Below, one piece after another: positions 14,951-24,468 of a stretch of 64,000 nucleotides of DNA. Numbering within the stretch: position 1 is the stretch's first letter; every line of letters starts with the position of its first letter. The notes under the pieces are model-generated. The model searched no databases. It saw nothing but the letters and a program-made list of their open reading frames with translations, and was not told where the DNA came from. The position numbers and the translations under genes were made by a program. The DNA is taken from assembly GCA_934476075.1 (NCBI GenBank), contig CAKSNH010000001.1, positions 186,001-250,000 of the forward strand, in the 5' to 3' direction. The DNA comes from an uncultured Clostridia bacterium. GTDB taxonomy: Bacteria > Bacillota > Clostridia > UBA1381.

Positions 14951-16461
14951 GCCGGTGGCTTAGAAGTAATATCATACACCAATCTGTTGACGTGTTTTAC
15001 TTCATTTACAATTCTGTTAGATGCCTTTTCAAGAACATCATACGGAATTCTTGCCCAATCGGCGGTCATAAAGTCTGTTGTTGTCACTGCACGAAGTGCC
15101 AATGTATAATCATATGTTCTGCCGTCACCCATTACGCCTACACTGCGCATATCTGTGATAACCGCAAAATACTGATTAATACTTCTGTCCAAACCTGCCA
15201 ATGCAATTTCCTCTCTGAAAATAGCATCTGCATCACGCAAAATTTCCAACTTGTCTTTGGTAATTTCACCAATTACACGAACTGCCAAGCCAGGACCCGG
15301 GAACGGCTGACGCCATACAAGATTTTCCGGAATACCAAGTTCTATGCCAAGCTGTCTTACTTCATCTTTGAACAAATCACGAAGAGGTTCAATAATCTCC
15401 TTAAAATCAACATGGTCAGGCAAACCGCCTACATTATGATGACTCTTAATTACTGCCGCATCTCCCGCACCGCTTTCTATAACGTCAGGATAAATAGTAC
15501 CCTGTACCAAATAGTCCACAGTACCTATTTTCTTAGCCTCTGCCTCAAATACTCTGATAAATTCTTCACCAATTATCTTACGCTTTGTTTCAGGACTTGT
15601 AACTCCTGCCAACTTGCCTAAAAATCTATCCTGAGCATTTACTCTAATCATATTAATATCAAATTGGTCTTTGAATATTCTTTCTACTTCATCGCCTTCA
15701 TTTTTACGCAATAAGCCGTTATCAACAAAAATACAAGTAAGTTGTTTACCTACTGCTTTATGAATCATTACAGCAGCAACTGAACTGTCTACACCGCCCG
15801 ACAACGCACACAATACTTTCTTGTCGCCAATCTTTTCTTTCAAAGCTGCAATAGATTTCTTTGCAAAGTCGCTCATTAACCAATCGCCCTTGCAGCCGCA
15901 AGCCTTATACAAAAAATTGTGTAGCATTTTATTACCGTCAGGAGTATGATTTACTTCCGGATGGAACTGTACACCATATAACTTCTTTTCGGTATTCTCA
16001 TAAGCCGCAACAGGACAGCTGTCTGTATACGCAGTTACTTTAAATCCTTCCGGCAATTTTTCAATATAGTCTGTATGGCTCATCCAAATTGTATTGTTTT
16101 CCACACCGTCAAACAAAACGCTGCCGTTCACCTGCATTTCAGCCTTACCGTATTCACGCTTATCAGCAGCCTTTACATTACCGCCCAAAGTATATGCCAT
16201 AAGCTGACTTCCGTAGCAAATACCCAAAATCGGCACACCCAATTCAAATATTTCCTTATCATATTTAGGTGCATTTTCCTCATACACACTGTTAGGACCG
16301 CCTGTAAAAATAATGCCCTTAGGATTTTTCTCTTTTATTTTTTCAATGCTTGTCTTATACGGCAATACCTCGCAATATACGTTACATTCACGCACACGAC
16401 GTGCTATCAGCTGATTATATTGACCGCCAAAGTCCAAAACAATAACAGTTTCGTTATTCAT
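14932..16461 (-). CDS. guaA: GMP synthase (glutamine-hydrolysing)
   Basis: 509 residues, full length. N-terminal class I glutamine amidotransferase with the nucleophile motif GICYGSQLMAY and the His-Glu pair GVQFHPEVNHT; then the ATP pyrophosphatase domain with ALSGGVDSSVAA; then the dimerization domain ending KPPATIEWE. It converts XMP to GMP using glutamine and ATP. The ATG follows TGGAGG. It is a single-gene unit with its own promoter. Its 3' end is the insertion site of the mobile element and the coding sequence is intact. Confidence 0.97.
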   Translation of the reverse strand: MNNETVIVLDFGGQYNQLIARRVRECNVYCEVLPYKTSIEKIKEKNPKGIIFTGGPNSVYEENAPKYDKEIFELGVPILGICYGSQLMAYTLGGNVKAADKREYGKAEMQVNGSVLFDGVENNTIWMSHTDYIEKLPEGFKVTAYTDSCPVAAYENTEKKLYGVQFHPEVNHTPDGNKMLHNFLYKACGCKGDWLMSDFAKKSIAALKEKIGDKKVLCALSGGVDSSVAAVMIHKAVGKQLTCIFVDNGLLRKNEGDEVERIFKDQFDINMIRVNAQDRFLGKLAGVTSPETKRKIIGEEFIRVFEAEAKKIGTVDYLVQGTIYPDVIESGAGDAAVIKSHHNVGGLPDHVDFKEIIEPLRDLFKDEVRQLGIELGIPENLVWRQPFPGPGLAVRVIGEITKDKLEILRDADAIFREEIALAGLDRSINQYFAVITDMRSVGVMGDGRTYDYTLALRAVTTTDFMTADWARIPYDVLEKASNRIVNEVKHVNRLVYDITSKPPATIEWE

Positions 16462-16500
16462 AGAAATCCTCCACTAATAAAATTTTAATATATCATTATT

Positions 16501-16529
16501 ATAATACCATAATGCTGCCGAAAATTCAA
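16501..16529 (-). promoter_or_regulatory. guaA promoter
   Basis: TTGAAT, 17 bases and TATTAT with an extended TGG before the -10. About 35 bases of leader to the ATG leave no room for a purine riboswitch. Confidence 0.65.
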
Positions 16530-16550
16530 TAATTTTATCATTATTTATAT

Positions 16551-16577
16551 AAAAAGCGGCAACTTATGTCGCCGCTT
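16551..16577 (-). terminator. Terminator after ftsZ
   Basis: On the minus strand AAGCGGC and GCCGCTT pair across a 10-base loop, followed by TTT. It closes the dcw cluster just before the guaA promoter. Confidence 0.8.
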
Positions 16578-16587
16578 AAATTATGTA

Positions 16588-17739
16588 TTATCTTTCTCTT
16601 CTCTTAAAAAATGACGGACCTTTTGAAAATGGCGGAACATCAATATCATCAATACTTGACGGACGTTTTGTGTTCAATGCACTGCTCTTGTCATCTTCTT
16701 CAATACCGCCGAACGAAAGCGGTGTTCTTTGTATTGTAGGTTCTGCACCGATATTAAAACTCGGAATAGCCTCTTCCGCACTGTCCGAAACAAGACCTGT
16801 TGCAATAAGCGTAACCTTAATTTCATCGCTAAGGCTCTCGTCAATAGCCGCACCGAATATAATATTCGCATTCGGGTCAACCAATTCATGCACCATATCC
16901 GCAATTTCATATGCCTCAAACAATGAGAAGTTTTCGCCGCCCGTAATATTAAGCAAAACGCCCTTTGCACCATTAATATGTGTTTCAAGCAACGGACTGT
17001 CTATCGCTGCTTTAACAGCGTCCTGAGCCGCATTTTCGCCTTTTCCGATTCCTATTCCCATGTGAGCAAGTCCCGAATCAGCCATTATAGCTTTTACATC
17101 GGCAAAGTCACAGTTGATAAGACCTTGTCCCAAAATAATATCTGTAATACCTTGCACGCCTTGGCGAAGAACATCATCAGCCATACGGAAAGTTTCTTTG
17201 ATGCTTGTCTTTTTATCTGCCATATTAATCAATGCGTCATTCGGAATTGTAACAATAGCGTCTACATATTTGCTCAATTCTTCAATACCGTTCTCGGCTT
17301 TTGCCATTCTTTGTCTGCCCTCAAACTTAAAAGGCTTTGTCACAACCGCAACAGTCAATTTACCCAAGCTTTTAGAGATTTCCGCAATAACGGGAGCCGC
17401 ACCTGTTCCTGTGCCGCCGCCCATACCGGCAGTAACAAAAATCATTTCCGAATCTTTAAGATTTTTTTCAATTTCGTCTTTGCTTTCTTCCGCAGCTCTC
17501 TTTCCCACTTCCGGATTTGCACCCGCACCAAGACCTCTTGTTAATTTTTCACCTATTTGAATACTTGTATTCGATTTAGCAATTTGAAGCGGCTGATTAT
17601 CGGTATTGACCGAAATAAACTCCACATTCTTAATCCCTGCCTCAACCATTCTGTTTACAGCATTGTTGCCGCCTCCGCCGACACCAACCACCTTTATTCT
17701 GGCATTACCCACTTGTGTTGACTCATCTAAACCTATCAT
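16588..17739 (-). CDS. ftsZ: Cell division protein FtsZ
   Basis: 383 residues. The tubulin signature GGGTGTGAAPVIA, the N-terminal GVGGGGNNAVNRM and the T7-loop region INCDFADVKAIM are present. The C-terminal tail ends DIDVPPFSKGPSFFKRRER, a conserved peptide for membrane-anchor partners plus a basic end. It polymerises with GTP into the division ring. AAGGGAGG precedes the ATG. It is last in the dcw cluster. No ftsA lies beside it, so the anchoring partner here is not evident (SepF elsewhere is possible). Confidence 0.97.
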   Translation of the reverse strand: MIGLDESTQVGNARIKVVGVGGGGNNAVNRMVEAGIKNVEFISVNTDNQPLQIAKSNTSIQIGEKLTRGLGAGANPEVGKRAAEESKDEIEKNLKDSEMIFVTAGMGGGTGTGAAPVIAEISKSLGKLTVAVVTKPFKFEGRQRMAKAENGIEELSKYVDAIVTIPNDALINMADKKTSIKETFRMADDVLRQGVQGITDIILGQGLINCDFADVKAIMADSGLAHMGIGIGKGENAAQDAVKAAIDSPLLETHINGAKGVLLNITGGENFSLFEAYEIADMVHELVDPNANIIFGAAIDESLSDEIKVTLIATGLVSDSAEEAIPSFNIGAEPTIQRTPLSFGGIEEDDKSSALNTKRPSSIDDIDVPPFSKGPSFFKRRER

Positions 17740-17754
17740 TATATAAATCCTCCC

Positions 17755-18114
17755 TTAATTTACTTCATTCTTATGGTTACGCTTATCCCATTTATTAAGT
17801 AAATGTCGTCTTATATCTGCAAAGTTTTGGAACAATCTCGAACCAAAAGTCACAATAGCCGCTAATGAAATATCCACGTCCAACTTATTTCCTATAAATG
17901 TAAGACCCACTGCCAATAAAGCATTTATCAAAAAACCCGATAAAAATACTTTCATATCAAAACGTTTTCTGTAACTTGCACATATTCCCCCGACGCTCGA
18001 ATCCAATGCCGCCAAAATCCCGATAGCGACATATTTTGTATACGCCGGCGGTACATGAATAGGTACAAGCAATGCCAATACCAATCCAAGAACAGCACCA
18101 ATTAAAACAATCAT
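17755..18114 (-). CDS. sbp: Small basic protein (DUF1290 family) membrane protein
   Basis: 119 residues, three to four membrane segments (IVLIGAVLGLVLALLVPI; YVAIGILAALDSSVGGICA; FLSGFLINALLAVGLTFIG) and a basic cytoplasmic tail (WDKRNHKNEVN). It matches the small basic protein that sits between divIB and ftsZ in many Firmicutes; its role is unclear but division-linked. The ATGA start overlaps the stop of the DUF881 gene. Confidence 0.85.
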   Translation of the reverse strand: MIVLIGAVLGLVLALLVPIHVPPAYTKYVAIGILAALDSSVGGICASYRKRFDMKVFLSGFLINALLAVGLTFIGNKLDVDISLAAIVTFGSRLFQNFADIRRHLLNKWDKRNHKNEVN

Positions 18115-18860
18115 TCTCCATTGCTCCCTTCTTTTATAACAGGAGTTGCATATTTAAAATTAACCACACCGTTATATCTCGGTACGGTAACCTTGCTTGC
18201 TTTTTTTACAACCATATTCACGTTCCAACTTTTCAAATAGTCGGAAACACCGCCTTTTATAAGCATTCCCGCCTCCAAAGTATTTGAATCGCCGATAGCA
18301 CTTATCTCGAACGGAGGTGCTAATTTTACATCATTAACCATGATAGTATTTCCGACGCATCTTACCGCCGTGGTACTTATTATTCTCTGACCGTTAATGG
18401 ACATCGCCTCCGCACCTGCTCCCGCAAGTTCCGTCAAAATCATTCTCAAATCACTGTCATGCACGATATACTGTTCATACGAGCCTTGCTGAATATCCGA
18501 CGACGGCTTGTTGCTGTCCGTCACAGTAATCAAAACACCTTGTCCCTCAACATCGGTTGAACCGGCAAGCAGCTTTGCACTGTCCAGTTCTTTTTTCATC
18601 GCCGAATTAATCGCACCGTTTTCGGTAGCTTCCGTTCTGTACGCTTCCAAACTTCTCTGCGACTCCAATAATTGATTTGTCAAGTCCGAATTTTTCTCTT
18701 TTTCGGCTGTTAATTGATTTTGCAGTTCCTCAACCCTTACTTTTTCGGGCGAAGTCACATTGTCATTAATTCTCACACTTGTCAACTGACAGGTTATCGC
18801 ATAAACCATAACCATACATACCACGCCAATCGCAGTTTGTGCAAGGGTAACCTTCTTCAT
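18111..18860 (-). CDS. DUF881 (YlxW/YlxX-like) division-cluster protein
   Basis: 249 residues. One N-terminal membrane anchor (AIGVVCMVMVYAITCQL), a coiled coil of about 60 residues (EELQNQLTAEKEKNSDLTNQ), then the DUF881 domain with VEGQGVLITVTDSNKP and DLRMILTELAGAGAEAMSINGQRI. It is an extracytoplasmic protein of unknown function encoded between divIB and ftsZ in Firmicutes. GGGAG precedes the ATG; translation is coupled to sbp downstream. Confidence 0.88.
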   Translation of the reverse strand: MKKVTLAQTAIGVVCMVMVYAITCQLTSVRINDNVTSPEKVRVEELQNQLTAEKEKNSDLTNQLLESQRSLEAYRTEATENGAINSAMKKELDSAKLLAGSTDVEGQGVLITVTDSNKPSSDIQQGSYEQYIVHDSDLRMILTELAGAGAEAMSINGQRIISTTAVRCVGNTIMVNDVKLAPPFEISAIGDSNTLEAGMLIKGGVSDYLKSWNVNMVVKKASKVTVPRYNGVVNFKYATPVIKEGSNGE

Positions 18861-18882
18861 TTAAACCTATTTTCTCCCTTCA

Positions 18883-19683
18883 TTACGGTGTATAGATTGC
18901 CTGACCGCTTGTACTAATATCGATAGTCCCCCTTGAATTATCTGTAAGTCTGCCACTATCTAAAATACTTTTGAAAAATACCAGTTTATTATCCAAGTCC
19001 AAAGCACTTCCGCATTTAATCGTCAAGCGATTTTGATATTTAAACGAAATATCCGTAACGTTATCCAACGCTATACTGTTCACCTGCGAAAGTATGCCCT
19101 GCTGCTCCATAATATCTATACATAATAATATTATATCAGATTTATCGGATTCGTCAATGTTTAATTTGTTTCCTACCGAATAATTTTGCAAATTCAACCC
19201 TGTTATTTCAGGTACACCGCCCTTCGGCGATGATGTTTCTTCCAAAACATTACAATTTCTGTCAATCAATACGCAGTTCCCGTTATACATTATATACGCA
19301 TCTGCCGAACTTTCCTCTACATTTATCTTTAAAGACGGCGGAAATAATATTCTTTTAATTGTAACATTTTTTATATACGGCAAAGAATTAACCGCATTTT
19401 TTATCTGCGGCACATTTATTTTGAACAAATTTTGCCCTTCAACCACACCCGACTGATTTATTATTACAGTCGAATCAACTTGGGTATTACCCTCAACTTG
19501 TACGGATTTTATATTAAATGCAGGTGTAAAAAACGCAATAACAAATACACAAATTATTATCAGTACCACAAATGCGGTAAATCTTCTCATTACCACCGTT
19601 CTGTGTCTTTTCTTCTGACGCATTTTGTGGCGTGCCGCAATATCGCCCTGCGTTTGTACTTTTCGTTTCTGTTGTTTTTTCAT
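18883..19683 (-). CDS. ftsQ: Cell division protein FtsQ/DivIB
   Basis: 266 residues. A very basic cytoplasmic start (MKKQQKRKVQTQ and further Lys/Arg/His), one membrane helix (FTAFVVLIIICVFVIAFF), a POTRA domain (FNIKSVQVEGNTQVDSTVII through LPYIKNVTIKRILFP) and the FtsQ beta domain. It links FtsL/FtsB to the septal synthase outside the membrane. AGAAAGGA lies upstream of the ATG. A long hairpin separates it from murA. Confidence 0.92.
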   Translation of the reverse strand: MKKQQKRKVQTQGDIAARHKMRQKKRHRTVVMRRFTAFVVLIIICVFVIAFFTPAFNIKSVQVEGNTQVDSTVIINQSGVVEGQNLFKINVPQIKNAVNSLPYIKNVTIKRILFPPSLKINVEESSADAYIMYNGNCVLIDRNCNVLEETSSPKGGVPEITGLNLQNYSVGNKLNIDESDKSDIILLCIDIMEQQGILSQVNSIALDNVTDISFKYQNRLTIKCGSALDLDNKLVFFKSILDSGRLTDNSRGTIDISTSGQAIYTP

Positions 19684-19713
19684 GAAACGCCTGTTCCTTT
19701 CTAAATAATATAT

Positions 19714-19760
19714 TAACCTTTATATATCCGATATAATGAGTACCGAATATATAAAGGTTA
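19714..19760 (-). repeat. 14-bp perfect inverted repeat between murA and ftsQ
   Basis: TAACCTTTATATAT and ATATATAAAGGTTA flank a 19-base loop, starting 3 bases after the murA stop. No T tract follows, so full termination is unlikely. It may protect the upstream messages or lower ftsQ-ftsZ expression relative to murA. Confidence 0.6.
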
Positions 19761-19763
19761 TCT

Positions 19764-21014
19764 TCAAATCCGTTTAATTTTTCCGCCCAAAGCCGTAATC
19801 TGCTTTTCTATCTCCTCATAACCTCTGTCTATATACTCTGCATCGGATATTCTTGTTATTCCGTCCGCACACAATCCCGCCGCAACCAGCGCCGCACCGC
19901 CCCGAAGTTCTCTTGCGGTAACTTTTGCTCCGCTAAGCTGTTTAACCCCACGAACTATTGCCACACGTCCGTCAACCTGTATATCCGCACCCATACGTTT
20001 TAATTCCTCTATATGCTTAAATCTGTTTTCAAAAATCGTTTCCACAATAACGCTTGTTCCGTTTGCAATGGCTGTCAAGGTCATAAACGGTGACTGTATA
20101 TCTGTCGGAAATCCGGGATACGGCATTGTTCTAATCATCGGCACTGCATCAAGATGCGTTCTTCCCCTAAAAACAATTTTATCCTCTTTTTCGTCTATAA
20201 TGCACCCCATGCTTTTAAGCGAGCTTATTACCGCCTCCATAGCCGAACCCTGTGCATTTTCCAATATAATTCTGCCGTTGGTTGCCGCCGCACAAATTAA
20301 ATATGTAGCACCCACAATTCTGTCCGGCATTACGCTGTATTCAACATCGTTAAACTCATTCACACCTTCTATAACAATGTCACTGCTGCCCGCACCGCTT
20401 ATTTTTGCACCCATTTTGTTTAAAAAATTCTGCAAATCCACAATCTCGGGTTCTCTTGCCGCATTCGATATTGTTGTAACACCTTCCGCACTGCACGCCG
20501 CAAGCATAATATTTTCGGTAGCACCCACGCTCGGAAATTCAAGGTGGATATTGTTCCCCACCAATTTTTCGGACGTACAATTTATGTAACCGTGCTCCTC
20601 CTCTATCTTTACGCCAAGCTGCTCCAAGCCTTTCAGATGCAGTCCGATAGGTCTGTTCCCTATTTCACAGCCTCCCGGCATACTCACTCTCGCATCTCCC
20701 GCACGGCTTATTATCGCTCCCATAAAAATAATCGAAGACCTCATCTGGTGCATAAGCTCATCGGGAATGGTATTTTGTGTTATATCCTTTGCATTGACCG
20801 TCAACGTGTGATTATCTCTTGTCACTTTGCACCCCAAATGTTCGAGCACATCAATCGTTTTTTCAACATCTCGGAGTTTTGGGCAATTATGTATAACACT
20901 TTCGCCATGATTTAAAATTGTCGCCGCCAAAATCGGCAGAACCGCATTTTTAGCTCCCTGAACCTTTACCGCACCTTCAAGCCTTTTCCCGCCTTCAATC
21001 ACTAACACACCCAC
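19764..21014 (-). CDS. murA: UDP-N-acetylglucosamine 1-carboxyvinyltransferase MurA
   Basis: 416 residues from a GTG at 21014 (VGVLVIEGGKRLEG), chosen because GGAGG lies 8 bases before it; an ATG at 21059 would add 15 residues upstream of that site. KNAVLPILAATIL and the loop MPGGCEIGNRPIGLHLKG are present. The Cys in the loop is the residue attacked by fosfomycin. It transfers enolpyruvate to UDP-GlcNAc, the first committed step of peptidoglycan synthesis. Firmicutes often have a second MurA; only this one is in the window. Confidence 0.95.
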   Translation of the reverse strand: MGVLVIEGGKRLEGAVKVQGAKNAVLPILAATILNHGESVIHNCPKLRDVEKTIDVLEHLGCKVTRDNHTLTVNAKDITQNTIPDELMHQMRSSIIFMGAIISRAGDARVSMPGGCEIGNRPIGLHLKGLEQLGVKIEEEHGYINCTSEKLVGNNIHLEFPSVGATENIMLAACSAEGVTTISNAAREPEIVDLQNFLNKMGAKISGAGSSDIVIEGVNEFNDVEYSVMPDRIVGATYLICAAATNGRIILENAQGSAMEAVISSLKSMGCIIDEKEDKIVFRGRTHLDAVPMIRTMPYPGFPTDIQSPFMTLTAIANGTSVIVETIFENRFKHIEELKRMGADIQVDGRVAIVRGVKQLSGAKVTARELRGGAALVAAGLCADGITRISDAEYIDRGYEEIEKQITALGGKIKRI

Positions 21015-21081
21015 TTTGATAACCTCCTTTACATATACCATAGTATATGCGATTATCAAAAGTGTGTTACAAAACGGACAT

Positions 21082-22185
21082 TTATTTTGCCATTTTCAAA
21101 ACCAATTCATAAATCTTTTCAAGTGCGTCTGTTTTTGCCAGTTTCTTTATATTTTGCGACATAGCTGTCATTTTTTCTTTGTTGCTGATTAACTCTATTA
21201 TTTTATTATATAATTCATCAGATGTCAATACATCTTCTGTAATTACCTCAGCCGCATTTATTTTTTCAAACTCTCTTGCATTTTGTTCCTGATGGTTTCT
21301 TACCACATTCGGCGACGGAATCAATATCGACGGCTTGTTTAGTGCCGCAATCTCACTTACCGTTATCGCACCCGAACGTCCGACCACCAAATCTGCGGCA
21401 GACATTGCATAATTCATATTGTTTATATATGGCAATACCTGTATTTCATCATCTAATACAATGTTTTTCTCTTTTATTATCTTAGAAATTTTTTCATAAT
21501 TTCTGTCGCCTGTTCCGAACATAAGTCTGAACTTGTGCTCTTTCGACAATTTTTCCAAAACACCAAGCATAGCATCATTAATTCTGTCCGCACCCAAGCT
21601 GCCGCCGAACACAAGCACAAACGGCTTATCCCCTTTTATGCCCAATTTTTCTCTCGACTTGTTATAATCTGCCGACAAAATTTCCCCTCTGATAGGATTT
21701 CCCGTCACAACACATTTTTCAGGCTTTTTCATATGCTTTATCGTTTCTTCAAAACTTACAGCAACATAATTTACATACTTTTCCGCACCACGCACCGTAA
21801 GTCCGGGATAAACGTTCTGCTCATGTATAAGCGAACCGACACCCATTTTCCCTGCCGCCATCGCTACTGGGCCGCTTACATATCCGCCCGTGCATACAAC
21901 CGCATCGGGCTTAAACTCTTTTATAATCTCTTTACAGCGTTTATTTGCCTTAATAAGTTTTATAAGCACTTCCACATTTTTATATAATTTTTTTCGATTA
22001 AACCCACGAATATCTATATATTCAATATCATATCCTGCATTTGGAACTAATTTTGTTTCCAAACCCGCCTTTGTTCCGATAAACAACGCCTTAAAATCAG
22101 GGTCTTTTTCCTTTATATAATTTGCAACCGATATAGCGGGATTTATATGTCCCCCCGTACCGCCGCCGGCAAATAAAACTCTCAT
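21082..22185 (-). CDS. murG: Undecaprenyl-PP-MurNAc-pentapeptide GlcNAc transferase MurG
   Basis: 367 residues. N-terminal GGTGGHINPAISVA glycine loop, LIHEQNVYPGLT acceptor-side motif, FGGSLGADRIN and the UDP-GlcNAc site GRSGAITVSEIAALNKPSILIPSP. It adds GlcNAc to lipid I, making lipid II on the inner membrane face. It follows ftsW closely in the dcw operon. Confidence 0.96.
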   Translation of the reverse strand: MRVLFAGGGTGGHINPAISVANYIKEKDPDFKALFIGTKAGLETKLVPNAGYDIEYIDIRGFNRKKLYKNVEVLIKLIKANKRCKEIIKEFKPDAVVCTGGYVSGPVAMAAGKMGVGSLIHEQNVYPGLTVRGAEKYVNYVAVSFEETIKHMKKPEKCVVTGNPIRGEILSADYNKSREKLGIKGDKPFVLVFGGSLGADRINDAMLGVLEKLSKEHKFRLMFGTGDRNYEKISKIIKEKNIVLDDEIQVLPYINNMNYAMSAADLVVGRSGAITVSEIAALNKPSILIPSPNVVRNHQEQNAREFEKINAAEVITEDVLTSDELYNKIIELISNKEKMTAMSQNIKKLAKTDALEKIYELVLKMAK

Positions 22186-22207
22186 AATTCAAATAATCCT
22201 TTCTGAT

Positions 22208-23428
22208 TTATATATTCTCTTTCTTTCTGCTGTATCGGGATACATTCAGTATAATTCCCATTTCGCCAAGCAACATTACAATCGCCGTACCGCCGAAACT
22301 GAAAAACGGCAGTGAAATACCTGTGTTCGGCACAGATGCAGTTGCCACCGCTATATTAAATGTCGCTTGAATTATAATCTGTGCCACGATACCTATTACA
22401 AGCAATGTGCCGAATGTATCGGGAGCTTCCATAGCAATTTTGATGCCTCTAATCATCAATCCCACAAACAGCATTATTACCACAATCGCACCGACTAAAC
22501 CCAATTCCTCGCATATAACCGCAAAAATAAAGTCATTGTACGGCTCAGGCAAAAAAGAGTATTTTTGACGTGACTGTCCGAGTCCCAAGCCGAAAAGTCC
22601 GCCCGAACCTATCGCATACAATGCCTGAACCACTTGCCAGCCTGTTCCCTTTATATCCGAAAACGGGTCTAGAAAGCTCATAAATCTTGCGTTTCTGTTG
22701 GCGTTAAATTTAAAAACTGCTGTTAAAAAACCTGATACACCTATAACACCAACTCCTATCAATTTGCCCGGCAAACCACCGGCAATCAATATTACTGCCG
22801 CAATAGCAAATATAATCATGATAGCACTGTAATGCGGTTCAAATTTTAACAATACCGCTATAACAGCTAAAATTATTCCATATCTTTTTGCCAGTATAAC
22901 TGCGTCACGCGGCTTTTTGCATGATAAATCCGCATTTGTTTTTTCAATCATATACGCAAAATAAATTATAACCGCAATTTTTGCCAACTCTGACGGCTGT
23001 ATCTGAATTACTTTTAATTCTATCCAACGTCTTGCACCGTTATAATAACTGCCTATTCCGGGTATCAGCACCAGAATAAGTAATACAATACAGGCTGCAA
23101 CAATCAGTTTTACATATTTTTTATATATTCTGTAATCAATCCTTGAAACCACAAGCATTACTACCGTACCGAACACTGCCGCAAATAATTGTTTCGAGAA
23201 AAATCTGTACGAATTACCCACTTTTACATTTGATGCGGGTGCAGACGCACTAAGCACCATAACCAAACCAAAGCATACCATTATTATAATAAGTGCCAAA
23301 AAAGTATAATCCATGCTTTTCGCTTTGCTCTTTTTTACTTTTTTAACTTCTCTTTTTTGCACTGCTTTGCTTTTCCTTTGGCTTTTTCTGCCTGTAACAT
23401 TATTCTTTTTTAAGGTTCTGGTCGCCAT
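22208..23428 (-). CDS. ftsW: SEDS peptidoglycan polymerase FtsW
   Basis: 406 residues with about ten membrane helices and a Lys-rich 40-residue cytoplasmic N-terminus. SEDS motifs: RRWIELKVIQIQPSELAKIA, EPYNDFIFAVICEELG, and the C-terminal TGISLPFFSFGGTAIV. It polymerises glycan strands with its PBP partner encoded upstream. GGCGGTG precedes the ATG. It follows mraY directly; the murD gene normally found between them is missing. Confidence 0.94.
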   Translation of the reverse strand: MATRTLKKNNVTGRKSQRKSKAVQKREVKKVKKSKAKSMDYTFLALIIIMVCFGLVMVLSASAPASNVKVGNSYRFFSKQLFAAVFGTVVMLVVSRIDYRIYKKYVKLIVAACIVLLILVLIPGIGSYYNGARRWIELKVIQIQPSELAKIAVIIYFAYMIEKTNADLSCKKPRDAVILAKRYGIILAVIAVLLKFEPHYSAIMIIFAIAAVILIAGGLPGKLIGVGVIGVSGFLTAVFKFNANRNARFMSFLDPFSDIKGTGWQVVQALYAIGSGGLFGLGLGQSRQKYSFLPEPYNDFIFAVICEELGLVGAIVVIMLFVGLMIRGIKIAMEAPDTFGTLLVIGIVAQIIIQATFNIAVATASVPNTGISLPFFSFGGTAIVMLLGEMGIILNVSRYSRKKENI

Positions 23429-23447
23429 ATTTTCACCGCCTAAAAAA

Positions 23448-24455
23448 TTATAGTCCTAACCCCGGCATAATTGCCAAAACAGCAATCACACAAAGTACAA
23501 ATGTCACCGCTGTAAACACCGCAACAATCTTTTTTTCGTTCCACCCGCACATCTCAAAATGATGATGCACAGGTGCCATTTTAAATATACGCTTTTTTGT
23601 AAGTTTATATGATGTAACCTGCATGATTACCGACAAAGCCTCAAACAAGTATACAAATCCCGCAATAATCAAAATAAGCGGCATTTTCAAACCAATCGCA
23701 ATTACGCTTATTGCACCGCCCAAGAACAGCGAGCCTGTATCACCCATAAATACCTTTGCCGGATAATGATTATAAAGCAAAAATCCTGCCGTACCGCCGA
23801 CAAGCAAAATTGAATAAATCATAGTTTGATTGTCACGAGCCATTCCCGACGCAACCGCAAAAAATGTACCCACAACAATAGTGATGCTTGACGCCAAACC
23901 GTCCAAGCCGTCCGTAAGATTTACCGCATTTACAGTACCCGTAACCACAAAGAATGCCATAACCACATAAAGCCACAGCGGCATTGTCCATGTCACTTTG
24001 ACAAACGGAATGTAAATATCCGTGCTAAGCTCGCCAAGCAGATACAGTACCATCAAATATGCCGCCGTTAAGAACAGCTGCATACCGAATTTCTGCGGTG
24101 CTGTCAAACCAAGGTTACGTTTTTTTACCACCTTTATATAGTCGTCAACAAAGCCTATAAATCCAAACCCCAATGATATACAGTACATCAATATCATTTT
24201 AGGCTGTGCATGAAATATACTCATTATTATCAATGACAATCCCATGCCGACAATAAACATGATACCGCCCATAGTCGGTGTACCCGACTTTTTCTGATGC
24301 CAGTTCGGACCTTCTTCCCTTATTTCCTGACCGAATTTCAGCTTGTGCAGCCACGGTATCAAATACAAACCGCTCACCGCCGCAAAAACAAACGCCGCCG
24401 CAAACGGAAAAATACACATTATTATATCTCTTACTATTAAATCTCTGACAGGCAC
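23448..24455 (-). CDS. mraY: Phospho-MurNAc-pentapeptide transferase MraY
   Basis: 335 residues, about ten membrane helices. Signature motifs: REEGPNWHQKKSGTPTMGG, DDYIKVVKKRN, NLTDGLDGLASSI, MGDTGSLFLGG and PVHHHFEMCGW with the catalytic and Mg-binding Asp and His residues. It makes lipid I. The GTG at 24455 after AAGGGG is used; the residue count before LKFGQ fits the family, though an ATG 12 codons later is possible. Confidence 0.95.
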   Translation of the reverse strand: MPVRDLIVRDIIMCIFPFAAAFVFAAVSGLYLIPWLHKLKFGQEIREEGPNWHQKKSGTPTMGGIMFIVGMGLSLIIMSIFHAQPKMILMYCISLGFGFIGFVDDYIKVVKKRNLGLTAPQKFGMQLFLTAAYLMVLYLLGELSTDIYIPFVKVTWTMPLWLYVVMAFFVVTGTVNAVNLTDGLDGLASSITIVVGTFFAVASGMARDNQTMIYSILLVGGTAGFLLYNHYPAKVFMGDTGSLFLGGAISVIAIGLKMPLILIIAGFVYLFEALSVIMQVTSYKLTKKRIFKMAPVHHHFEMCGWNEKKIVAVFTAVTFVLCVIAVLAIMPGLGL

Positions 24456-24468
24456 TTAATTCAACCCC

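Noticed and set aside
14854..15621. 255-aa plus-strand ORF opposite guaA
   Set aside because: It is the antisense shadow of guaA; Cys/His/Ile-rich composition with no recognisable domain.
16462..16550. Purine riboswitch upstream of guaA
   Set aside because: The leader is about 35 bases and shows no aptamer structure.
16588..17739. Plus-strand ORFs of 147-188 aa opposite ftsZ
   Set aside because: Antisense shadows of a clearly coding gene; no binding sites or domains.
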